DNA of 64,000 nucleotides from Barnesiella sp. An22 (GTDB taxonomy: Bacteria > Bacteroidota > Bacteroidia > Bacteroidales > Barnesiellaceae). Numbering within the stretch: position 1 is the first letter of the stretch; every line of letters starts with the position of its first letter. The stretch is from assembly GCF_002159975.1 (NCBI RefSeq), contig NZ_NFJR01000011.1, positions 1-64,000 of the forward strand, read 5' to 3'. The notes below the pieces were generated by a model, which ran no database searches, was not told the origin of the DNA, and saw only the letters and a program-made list of their open reading frames with translations. Shown in pieces: positions 54,723-62,731 of the stretch. The translations under genes were made by a program, and so were the position numbers.

Positions 54723-55868
54723 TTATCCCTGTGGGTAGAGCAGGTGAATGATTTGGGCCGTTGTCTGTTTGAGGTTCTCGGCGGCAATATGTGGCTGCAG
54801 GGCTCTCTTGAGCGGCATGGCCGATGACTGTATGCAGAAGATGCCCCGGAACCCGGCCTGGAGCAGGGTGTCGTGGTCTTCGACCGCTCCTCCCAAGACT
54901 ACGACCGGGATACCTTTTTCGCGAGCCGGGAGCAGTACACCGTAGGGGGCTTTCCCCATGAGGGTCTGCCGGTCTATCTTTCCTTCGCCCGTAATCACCA
55001 GGTCGGCCCCGTCGATGAGGCGCGAAAATTGCAGCGTCTCCAACACGGTTTCGATGCCCGGTTTCAGGGTGGCCTGGAGGAAGGCCAGGCAGGCAGCGCC
55101 TACTCCTCCGGCCGCTCCGGCTCCTTGGGTTTGGCTGATATCCCGATGCAACATGGATTCTACACAGGTGGCAAAACGCCTTAATCCGTTGTCGAGGGTA
55201 ACGACATCGTGAGGGGTAGCCCCCTTTTGTGGGGCAAATATGTAGGCGGCCCCGCTGGGACCGAAGAGGGGATTGTCGACATCGCAGATGATGGTGAAGC
55301 GGCAACCGGCCACGCGAGGGTTCATGCCGCTGGTGTCGATTGTCGTCAGGTCGTTGAGCGATTTGCCGCCCGGTTTCAGCTCTGCACCCGCCGCGTCGAG
55401 AAACCGACAGCCCAGAGCCTCGAGCATCCCTTTGCCGGCATCGTTGGTGGCACTGCCGCCAATGCCCATCACCACGTGGCGGCACCCGCGGGTGCAGGCG
55501 TCGGCAATGAGCTGGCCCGTGCCGTAGGTGGTGGTGACGAGCGGGTTGCGCTCCTCCTGCGACAGAAGGGTGAGGCCGCTGGCCGAGGCCAGATCGATAA
55601 TGGCCGTCGGCTCTCCGTGAGTGTGCACGATGCCGTATGCCGCTGGAATTTGCCGCATGAGCGGGTCGTTCACCAGGCAGTTGACATACTCTCCGCCCAG
55701 GGCCTCGACCAAAGTCTCCATCGTCCCCTCACCGCCGTCGGCAACAGGTACCTTGATGACCTGAGCCTGGGGTAGTGTGAGACGGATGCCGGCCTCGATG
55801 GCGGCTGCCACCTGAGGGGCCGACAAGGAGTCTTTGAACGAGTCGGGAGCTACGACGATTTTTCTCAT
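54723..55868 (-). CDS. Glycerate kinase (type I, GlxK/GarK)
   Basis: A 381-residue cytosolic kinase of glycerate (ATP + glycerate to phosphoglycerate). RKIVVAPDSFKDSLSAPQVAAAIEAG and VADGGEGTMETLVEALGG at the N-terminus and GIGGSATNDAGKGMLEALG identify the GlxK/GarK fold. Start ATG at 55868 (MRKIVV) matches the family, while the upstream ATG 55883 adds five residues. Last gene of a minus-strand group with alkaline phosphatase and metallophosphoesterase, 36 bases after the phosphatase stop. Confidence 0.92.
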   Translation of the reverse strand: MRKIVVAPDSFKDSLSAPQVAAAIEAGIRLTLPQAQVIKVPVADGGEGTMETLVEALGGEYVNCLVNDPLMRQIPAAYGIVHTHGEPTAIIDLASASGLTLLSQEERNPLVTTTYGTGQLIADACTRGCRHVVMGIGGSATNDAGKGMLEALGCRFLDAAGAELKPGGKSLNDLTTIDTSGMNPRVAGCRFTIICDVDNPLFGPSGAAYIFAPQKGATPHDVVTLDNGLRRFATCVESMLHRDISQTQGAGAAGGVGAACLAFLQATLKPGIETVLETLQFSRLIDGADLVITGEGKIDRQTLMGKAPYGVLLPAREKGIPVVVLGGAVEDHDTLLQAGFRGIFCIQSSAMPLKRALQPHIAAENLKQTTAQIIHLLYPQG

Positions 55869-55904
55869 GGGGAGGTATGGCAAATGAGAGATGTGTCGGT
55901 CGGG

Positions 55905-57302
55905 TTATTTGATTTTCATAATCTTACGTATCGTTTGGGGGATGTCGGTGTTGTCGCCCACGGTAGCAAATCGGGTGGCTTCGCAGCCGATGGCATAGAA
56001 GGGCACGAAGCCGCCGGTGTGCGAGGTGCTGCTCCAGGCTACCCCGATTTTTTTATCGAGCAGGGCGATGGCTTGAGCCACCAACGGCTCGGTTTGGGCA
56101 TACAGCGTGACCTCCTGCTCCTTGCTTTTTTGAATGACGGTGCGGTAGTAGCACTGCATGAGTGCGGCCTCTTCGCCGGCGTTGACCGGAATCTTTGTCC
56201 ACAAACCGGTATGGTCGGCCAAGACCTTTCGGGCTTTCTCCCAGCTATCTACCTGGCCGTTCTTTTTCAACGACCGGAACAGGTCGGAGAGCGACTCTTT
56301 GGAGAGAGTCTGGTAGTTGACATATTCCCAGTAGAAGGGTCGCATATTGGTTTCGCCCATCGTCAGGCCTCCGGTTTCGTGGTCGGCAGTGACGATGATG
56401 AGGGTCTCGTCGGGGTGCTTCTTGTAAAATTCGTAGGCGATTCGCACGCTGCGGTCAAACTCGGCCGTCTCGAAGATGGCGGTCGCCAGGTCGTCGGGGT
56501 GCGAGGCGTGGTCGATGCTGGCCCCCTCGATCATCATGAAAAATCCCTTTTTCCCTTTTTCGCGATAGAGTTTGTCGATGCCGGCCTGTACCATAAATTC
56601 CAGACCCATCGCTTCGGGTTTCCGCTCGAGAGCGTAGGGCAGCCACGAGCGCGAGGCGGTATCGGTGTCGAGCAGGAGCATCTTGCCGGTAGCCCGGTTG
56701 GCGTTGTATCCGTCGATACCGCGGCATATGGTGTAGCCCTGTTGGCGGTAGTAGTCGTAGAGCGAGGGTTGCGAGGGTGCATACGGTTGCTTCAGGGCGC
56801 TGCCGGCCAGGAAATCGAATTGGCTGTCGGCCCCTTCCTTGCCGATGAGGTAGGCCTCCTTACGCATTTGCGAGGCATAGAAGGCTGCCGGGGTAGCGTC
56901 GTCGATTTGTCCGCTGGTTACGAGCCCTATGGCATACCCTTTGTCGCGCAACTGTTTGGCGATAGAGGTGAGCGGTTTTTTGTCGGGCGAGATGCCTACG
57001 TGGTCGATGTTTGTCTTGTGTCCCGTGGCCAGAGCCGTGGCGGCAGCAGCCGAGCAGGTGATGAGGCTGTTGTTGGCGTGGGTTCTGACGGCCGAGTGCA
57101 CGGGAAAGTCGAGAAAGGCAATCGACTCGTTGCCGGCCTTGTAGTTGCCGTGTTCGTAGTAGAGTTGGGTAGCCAGCACGTGCGAGAAGCTCATGCCGTC
57201 GCCTATGCAGAAAAAGATGTATTTGGGTGTTTTGGCCGAGAGTGAGGTCGAGCAAAGAGCGACCACCAGGGCTACAATCCAGAGTTGAACGGTTTTTTTC
57301 AT
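55905..57302 (-). CDS. Alkaline phosphatase (PhoA superfamily)
   Basis: A 465-residue secreted phosphomonoesterase with N-terminal signal peptide (LWIVALVVALCSTSLSA). FCIGDGMSFSHV and nucleophile Ser84 in ITCSAAAATALATGHKTN are seen. E. coli PhoA has Asp just before the Ser, while here it is Cys83. Metal residues lie in MIEGASIDHASHPDD and TADHETGG. It may be periplasmic. It starts 24 bases downstream of the metallophosphoesterase stop. Confidence 0.92.
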   Translation of the reverse strand: MKKTVQLWIVALVVALCSTSLSAKTPKYIFFCIGDGMSFSHVLATQLYYEHGNYKAGNESIAFLDFPVHSAVRTHANNSLITCSAAAATALATGHKTNIDHVGISPDKKPLTSIAKQLRDKGYAIGLVTSGQIDDATPAAFYASQMRKEAYLIGKEGADSQFDFLAGSALKQPYAPSQPSLYDYYRQQGYTICRGIDGYNANRATGKMLLLDTDTASRSWLPYALERKPEAMGLEFMVQAGIDKLYREKGKKGFFMMIEGASIDHASHPDDLATAIFETAEFDRSVRIAYEFYKKHPDETLIIVTADHETGGLTMGETNMRPFYWEYVNYQTLSKESLSDLFRSLKKNGQVDSWEKARKVLADHTGLWTKIPVNAGEEAALMQCYYRTVIQKSKEQEVTLYAQTEPLVAQAIALLDKKIGVAWSSTSHTGGFVPFYAIGCEATRFATVGDNTDIPQTIRKIMKIK

Positions 57303-57326
57303 GGGGTAACGGTTGTTTATGACAGG

Positions 57327-59312
57327 TTATTGCATGGAACATTCGAGGGTTTTGGGGCGGGCCATCGATTCGGTATAGACGTTGCCGAATCGGTCGGTCA
57401 CTCTGATTTCGACGGTCGAGGTGGCACTCGAGGCGGTTGCCTTGAACATGTGGGCCGTGGTGCAGGTGACAAAGTCGGCCGTAGGTGTAGAGCCCACGTT
57501 CAGCCGTTTGGCTTCGTAGGATATGATGTGCAGCGGGTCTTTCGTCACGACCCGGGTGACTTCCAGCGGTTTTCCGTCTTCATACATTTCGACACTCCAC
57601 TGCGGGTCGTAATCCCACACGTTGACGAGTATCTCGTTGTTGCTGTTGGATTGGGCATATACGTCGCTGTAATTCTCCATTTTGGCTTCGGTCGAGTTGG
57701 GCGCGAACTTGGCCGCCGTGATATGGCACTGGTTGAGGTCGTAGCTGCGGAACTGTTTCGACTCCTCTTCGCCGATGCCCTTGTATCGCCATTTCACCAG
57801 GTTGCCGTCGACGGTGAAAATCTTGTAGCCGCCGGGCGATCCGTCCTTGCAGATGTGGTTGCCGGCATATCCGTTCTTCCCGGTCCACCACCAGGTGGCG
57901 CATATGGCGGCTATGTTGTGCTCGATGAGGCGGTCGCTGGGGGTGATGGTGTAGTTGATATGGGTATGGCCGGTAATGACGTGGGCGTTGGTAAACTCCT
58001 TGAGATAGTTTACGAGGGTGGTCCCGCCGCTCATCGATATGCTGCTGACTTGCGGCAGCGAGGTGGGATTGGCGTAGAGTTGGGCGTGCATGGCGACGAA
58101 TACCGGCCGGCTCTTGTCGGTAATCGTGGCCAGGTCGTTTTTGAGCCAGATGAGCTGGTTTTCGGTCAGTTTTTTGTTGTAGTTGCGTTTGCCCACGGTA
58201 CCCTCGCTGGCTCCGGTGTTGATATACTGGATGTTGTCGAGTACGATGTAATGGACATTTCCCAGATTGAACGAGTAGTAGGTAGGGCCGATGATGTCCT
58301 TGAAGGCCTGTTCGGCCAGCCAGTCATCGGCGCAATAGGGGTCGTTGTCGTGATTGCCCGTACTGTTGAAGAGGGGAATATCTACCGACTGGATGGTCGA
58401 CAGGTAGTTGGAGAGGTCGTAGTGGTTGTCGTACCAATAGAGGTCCCAGGTCATGTCGCCCAACGTGAGGCCATATACCTTCTTTCCCTCGCCCCGGTAC
58501 TTTTCGATCGAGGCTTTCAGGTCGGGGAGGAATTTCCCGGAGAATTGGGAGAGGTCGTTGTTGCGGTTGGCCAGGTGCATGTCGGCCAGAGCCAGGAGCA
58601 CATGGTTGGTATTGTCGGTCGCCGTGAGCTTGAAGTCGTGTTGCTCTACAGAGTCGTCGCTTTTCAGCCGGTAGAAGAATTGGGGCCGGTTGTTGGCCTT
58701 GATGTCGACTTCGTAGTTGCCCGGTACGGAGATGAATACAAAGCCGCTCTCTTTGTCCGATGCGATGTAGTACCGCCCGTTTTCGTCGGTGAGGGTCACT
58801 TGTCGGCCGTCCGATACGGCTACGTCGGGCAACGGTTTGTCGCCGCAATATACTACCCCCTTGAGGGTCATGCCTGCGATGTCGGGGATATTGAAATCGA
58901 CCTTCTTGTCGACGATCAGTCTGGTCTCGCCCAGCAGGCAGGAGTCTGCCTCGCGTTTGAGCCATAGGCTGTAGGTCGACGATACGATATTCCGGGGCAT
59001 GACGATTCCTGCCCGGTTGGCGGTAACGTCGACAAGCGGCAGCGTGAACCGCAGGGAGTCTGCCGCCGGGGCAGCCAGGGTAAGGCTGTCCGACTGCAGG
59101 AAGCCCTCGCCTTGCATGACTACCGTACTGTCGGGCCAGGTGTGTATCTCGGCCTCGATGGCAAAGTCTTTAATCTCTATGCCACTCTCGATTGTGTCGG
59201 TCGCGGGTGCGGCAATCTCGGGCATATCCTCTTTTTCGGTGCAGTTGTGGAACAGCAGCGGCAGACCGGCGAGGAGAACAATCGGGACAATGGGGTTGAA
59301 ACGGAGTCTCAT
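57327..59312 (-). CDS. Calcineurin-like metallophosphoesterase lipoprotein
   Basis: A 661-residue protein with lipobox LFHNC (Cys24). An N-terminal beta-sandwich domain and a carboxypeptidase-regulatory-like module (MTLKGVVYCGDKPLPDVAVSDG) occupy residues up to about 230. The metallophosphatase core carries all five motifs: ALADMH (D244/H246), GDMTWD (285-290), GNHD (319-322), VAMHAQ and ITGHTH. A C-terminal beta domain of ~170 residues follows. It resembles the MetallophosN/MetallophosC Bacteroidetes type. Two-metal phosphomono- or phosphodiesterase, substrate unknown. It starts 9 bases after the glycosidase stop. Confidence 0.88.
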   Translation of the reverse strand: MRLRFNPIVPIVLLAGLPLLFHNCTEKEDMPEIAAPATDTIESGIEIKDFAIEAEIHTWPDSTVVMQGEGFLQSDSLTLAAPAADSLRFTLPLVDVTANRAGIVMPRNIVSSTYSLWLKREADSCLLGETRLIVDKKVDFNIPDIAGMTLKGVVYCGDKPLPDVAVSDGRQVTLTDENGRYYIASDKESGFVFISVPGNYEVDIKANNRPQFFYRLKSDDSVEQHDFKLTATDNTNHVLLALADMHLANRNNDLSQFSGKFLPDLKASIEKYRGEGKKVYGLTLGDMTWDLYWYDNHYDLSNYLSTIQSVDIPLFNSTGNHDNDPYCADDWLAEQAFKDIIGPTYYSFNLGNVHYIVLDNIQYINTGASEGTVGKRNYNKKLTENQLIWLKNDLATITDKSRPVFVAMHAQLYANPTSLPQVSSISMSGGTTLVNYLKEFTNAHVITGHTHINYTITPSDRLIEHNIAAICATWWWTGKNGYAGNHICKDGSPGGYKIFTVDGNLVKWRYKGIGEEESKQFRSYDLNQCHITAAKFAPNSTEAKMENYSDVYAQSNSNNEILVNVWDYDPQWSVEMYEDGKPLEVTRVVTKDPLHIISYEAKRLNVGSTPTADFVTCTTAHMFKATASSATSTVEIRVTDRFGNVYTESMARPKTLECSMQ

Positions 59313-59321
59313 GGCAGTCGC

Positions 59322-60218
59322 TTATTGGGGCAGGGCGACGATGGCATTGACTACCTCGCGCTCGCCTTCGTGGTCGAACTTCTTGTTGTCGTAGGGGTGG
59401 TTGATGATGCCCGTGTGGTTGTTCCACAGCGTGGCCGAGCCGCCTCCATCGAGGTTAAGGGCGTCGGTCATGCCCAGTTGCTGGGCCAGGTACGAGAGTT
59501 CGTCGATAGACATGCCGGCGGCTTTCCCCTTGAACCGGCCGTCGACAACCACCATCATCACCTGATGATCTTTCGTGATGCCGATAAAGGCTCGCGGGTG
59601 GCGTTTGTAGAAACCTTGCGGTACGTCGGAGCTGAAGGAGTTGCCTCCCTTGGCAGCTTGATTGTCGTTGGCCTCGAAGGTGGGAGCCATTTGCCGCACA
59701 CCGTCTTTCAAGAGCAGCGGCCCGGCAGTGAGTATGTTTTTATATCTCTTTTTCAGTTTTTTAGCCGAGATGGAGTCGAAGGGGTGAATCTCGATTCGGT
59801 TGTGGTCGGTCGTGATGGCACCGGTGGTGCGGAAGGCATCGGCCTGCGTCGTTTCGCCATAGACCTTGCCCTCGAGTTGGACGAAAGTCGAGGGGAGCCC
59901 CGTCTTGACATTGAAGTACCCCCCGTTTACGGCCACTTCTGCACCGCTCTTGCGAGCCAGGTCGCTGGTCATGGCGATGTGCGGAGCCTGTACGATTCGA
60001 GTTTTGTATTTGCGGGCATCGTATTTGATGATGGCAATCTGTTGAGGCGAGTCGAACAGTTGCAGGTTGGCACTCAGGCACACGGCTCCGTGAGCCAGGG
60101 TGTCGGTTTCCCATTGCGCGTGGGCGATGGTCAGGGAGTCTTGTTGGGTTTGAGCCTCTCCGCCGAGGGCAAAAAGCAGCAGTAACGCTGTCGAGAAAAT
60201 AAGCTTAATGTGTTTCAT
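59322..60218 (-). CDS. Phosphodiester glycosidase (NAGPA-domain) secreted protein
   Basis: A 298-residue protein with a signal peptide (IKLIFSTALLLLFALGGEAQ). It carries VNGGYFNVKTGLPSTFVQLEGKV and the NAGPA hallmark ALNLDGGGSATLWNN. Human NAGPA and bacterial phosphodiester glycosidases cleave GlcNAc-1-phosphodiesters; the likely reaction is uncapping of a sugar phosphodiester. It is the first gene of the four-gene minus-strand group with metallophosphoesterase, alkaline phosphatase and glycerate kinase. Confidence 0.88.
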   Translation of the reverse strand: MKHIKLIFSTALLLLFALGGEAQTQQDSLTIAHAQWETDTLAHGAVCLSANLQLFDSPQQIAIIKYDARKYKTRIVQAPHIAMTSDLARKSGAEVAVNGGYFNVKTGLPSTFVQLEGKVYGETTQADAFRTTGAITTDHNRIEIHPFDSISAKKLKKRYKNILTAGPLLLKDGVRQMAPTFEANDNQAAKGGNSFSSDVPQGFYKRHPRAFIGITKDHQVMMVVVDGRFKGKAAGMSIDELSYLAQQLGMTDALNLDGGGSATLWNNHTGIINHPYDNKKFDHEGEREVVNAIVALPQ

Positions 60219-60353
60219 AGGTGTAAAGTAAAATAGTATGATTTCAGGGGGATAAAAGTATAAAAATTTTATAACAAAAAAGTTTCATCCGACCGCTAAC
60301 GCAAGTATACCGGCCGGAATTTATGAAAAATTAAGGGGCGTTTCGGCGCTGTT

Positions 60354-61724
60354 TCAACGGGTCGCACGGTCGGCTTCGGTGTGGTGGAACGTGAGCCGTT
60401 TGCCCCGGCTCGTACCCACGGGTTTACCCTCGGCAAATACCTCGTTGCCATTGACAAAGGTGCGTTCGATGGTAGCCGGGAAGGTGTGCCCCTCGAAGGG
60501 CGACCATCCGCACTTCGACAGGATGTTGTCGCGTGTGACGGTATAGGGTTTGTGCGGGTCGACCACCACGACGTCGGCATAGTAGCCGGGGCGCAGATAG
60601 CCTCTCCGGTCGATGCGGTAGAGCAGGGCCGGAGCATGGCACATCTTCTCTACCAACAGTTCGAGGGGGAATTCGCCCCGTTGTGCCAACTCGAGCATCA
60701 CTTGCAGCGAATGCTGTACGAGGGGGCCTCCCGAGGCCGCTTTGAGGCACGACCCCTGCTTCTCGCTCCACAGGTGCGGAGCGTGGTCGGTCGCTACCAC
60801 GTCGAGCTTGCCGCTGCGCAGGGCTTCGAGCAGGGCTTTGCGGTCGCCGCAGGTTTTGACGGCCGGGTTCCATTTGATGCGGTTGCCATATTGGGCGTAG
60901 TCGTTGTCGTCGAACCACAAGTGGTGCACACACACTTCGCCGGTGATGCGCTTTTGTGCCAGTGGTGCCGTGTCGAGCAGCGACATTTCGCGGGCGGTCG
61001 AGAGGTGCAGCAGGTGCAGCCGGGTGCCGTATTGCGAAGCCAGTTCGGCGGCACGCGACGACGAGGCATAGCAGGCTTCGGCACTGCGTATGAGCGGGTG
61101 GAAGAAGATGGGCAGGTCGTTGCCGAACCGCTCGGTATAATATTTTTTATTGGCCTGGATGATGCTCTCCTCTTCGCAGTGTACGGCGATGAGGGCTGGT
61201 ATCTCGGCAAAGATGCGGCGCAGGGTCTGCTCGTTGTCGACGAGCATGTTGCCGGTCGATGAGCCCATGAAGATCTTGACTCCGCAAACCTGCGTGAAAT
61301 CGGTCTGCCGGAGCACCTCGAAGTTGTCGTTGGTAGCTCCGATGTAGAACGAGTAGTTGGCCGGCGATACCTGGGCGGCCCGTTCGTATTTCCATTCGAG
61401 GGCCTCGAGGGTCGTAGTCTGGGGCAGGGTGTTGGGCATGTCCATAAACGAGGTGACGCCACCGGCCACGGCAGCCACCGACTCGGTAGCGATTTCGGCC
61501 TTGTGGGTGAGACCCGGTTCCCTGAAGTGTACCTGGTCGTCGATAGCTCCGGGCAAAACCCATTTCCCCGTGGCATCGACTATGCGTTGGGCGGTACAGG
61601 CCTCCGCTTCGGGCAGTTCGCCCCGGATAATCGATTCGATACATTCACCGTCGATGACAATCGAGCCCACGAATTGCTCGCCATCGTTTACTATTGTTCC
61701 GTTTTTGATAATTGTTTTGCCCAT
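60354..61724 (-). CDS. Dihydroorotase-type amidohydrolase
   Basis: A 456-residue amidohydrolase-superfamily enzyme of pyrimidine synthesis (N-carbamoyl-L-aspartate to dihydroorotate). The motifs are PGAIDDQVHFREPGLTHKAEI (residues 58 on), GGVTSFMDMPNT, AVHCEEE, LHLLHLSTARE and ATDHAPH. The usual HxH metal pair at the N-terminus reads Q64-V-H66, so one His is missing; similar Gln variants are widespread in Bacteroidetes as far as I recall. It ends 135 bases before the glycosidase gene and starts 40 bases after the mannosyltransferase gene, a common Bacteroidales pairing. Confidence 0.88.
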   Translation of the reverse strand: MGKTIIKNGTIVNDGEQFVGSIVIDGECIESIIRGELPEAEACTAQRIVDATGKWVLPGAIDDQVHFREPGLTHKAEIATESVAAVAGGVTSFMDMPNTLPQTTTLEALEWKYERAAQVSPANYSFYIGATNDNFEVLRQTDFTQVCGVKIFMGSSTGNMLVDNEQTLRRIFAEIPALIAVHCEEESIIQANKKYYTERFGNDLPIFFHPLIRSAEACYASSSRAAELASQYGTRLHLLHLSTAREMSLLDTAPLAQKRITGEVCVHHLWFDDNDYAQYGNRIKWNPAVKTCGDRKALLEALRSGKLDVVATDHAPHLWSEKQGSCLKAASGGPLVQHSLQVMLELAQRGEFPLELLVEKMCHAPALLYRIDRRGYLRPGYYADVVVVDPHKPYTVTRDNILSKCGWSPFEGHTFPATIERTFVNGNEVFAEGKPVGTSRGKRLTFHHTEADRATR

Positions 61725-61764
61725 GGCCGATAGATGTTTAAGGCGGTTCCTTATCCCGGTGGGG

Positions 61765-62520
61765 TTACCGCTTGGGGTATTTGCGGAACCAACTGTCTAT
61801 TTTCAGTTTGATGACACCGAACACAGCCTCGCCGAAGATGCTGCTGTTCATTTTGCTTTCGCCCAGTACCCGGTTGATAAATATGATAGGCACCTCTTTG
61901 ATGGTGAATCCACATTTGTAGGTGGTGAACTTCATCTCGATCTGGAAGGCATAGCCTTTGAACCGAATCGAGTCGAGGCCGATGGTCTCGAGTACCCGGC
62001 GACGGTAGCAGACAAAACCGGCGGTGGTGTCGTGTATCTTCATGCCGGTGATGAAGCGCACATATTTCGAGGCGAAGTAAGACATCATGACCCGGCCCAT
62101 CGGCCAGTTCACGACATTTACCCCCGTCACGTACCGCGAGCCGATGGCCATATCGGCGCCGCCCGTCTTGCAGGCCGCCAACAGTTTCATCAAGTCTTGC
62201 GGGTTGTGCGAAAAGTCGGCATCCATCTCGAAGATATATTCGTATTTGCGGGCGATAGCCCATTTGAATCCCGCAATGTAGGCTGTGCCCAATCCCTGTT
62301 TGCCGGCACGCTCCATCAGGTGCAGGGCTCCGGGGAATTGCTTTTGCAGCGACCGCACGATTTCGGCGGTCCCGTCGGGCGAATTGTCGTCGATTACGAG
62401 GATATGGAACTGGCGGGGCAGTTCGAATACGGCATGGATGATGGCAGCGATGTTCTCCTTCTCGTTGTAGGTAGGAATGAGAACAATATTCTCTGATCTC
62501 GAAGACGCAGTGTGGTCCAT
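61765..62520 (-). CDS. Polyprenyl-phosphate mannose synthase-type glycosyltransferase
   Basis: A 251-residue GT2 enzyme. VLIPTYNEKENIAAIIHAVF, HILVIDDNSPDGTAEIVRSLQ, and FEMDADFSHNPQDLMKLL with AIGSRYVTG match dolichyl-phosphate-mannose synthase. No membrane anchor helices, so the short (DPM1-like) form. It likely makes polyprenyl-P-mannose for glycosylation or envelope glycans. Cotranscribed with dihydroorotase from the promoter at 62594-62625. Confidence 0.88.
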   Translation of the reverse strand: MDHTASSRSENIVLIPTYNEKENIAAIIHAVFELPRQFHILVIDDNSPDGTAEIVRSLQKQFPGALHLMERAGKQGLGTAYIAGFKWAIARKYEYIFEMDADFSHNPQDLMKLLAACKTGGADMAIGSRYVTGVNVVNWPMGRVMMSYFASKYVRFITGMKIHDTTAGFVCYRRRVLETIGLDSIRFKGYAFQIEMKFTTYKCGFTIKEVPIIFINRVLGESKMNSSIFGEAVFGVIKLKIDSWFRKYPKR

Positions 62521-62593
62521 ATAACTCTCTGGTTTGGGTGTTTATCACAACTCATGCAGGCAGCCCGTGAGCCTCGCCCGCATTTTATCCATA

Positions 62594-62625
62594 CAAATAT
62601 AGTGAAAGGTGAGAGCAGAGGCAAA
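62594..62625 (-). promoter_or_regulatory. Promoter of the mannosyltransferase-dihydroorotase operon
   Basis: Minus-strand -7 box TATATTTG (62594-62601) with TTTG (62622-62625) 20 bases upstream. It lies 73 bases before the mannosyltransferase start. Confidence 0.6.
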
Positions 62626-62705
62626 CAAAAACGAAGTTTTTCAGTTTGCCTGTGCCGAGCCGCCTCCTATATTCTGGAAATATAGTGAAAGGTGAGAGTC
62701 GGGGC
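62594..62705 (-). repeat. Dispersed promoter-associated repeat, copy B
   Basis: A 21-base perfect direct repeat (62595-62615 and 62678-62698) reads on the plus strand AAATATAGTGAAAGGTGAGAG. It is flanked by GCAGAGGCAAAC at the first copy. The first box and its flank match 30181-30212 closely, so the element is dispersed. Both copies sit just upstream of a minus-strand gene. Confidence 0.75.
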
Positions 62706-62731
62706 TATGGTATGGCACAGGGTGAAAACCC

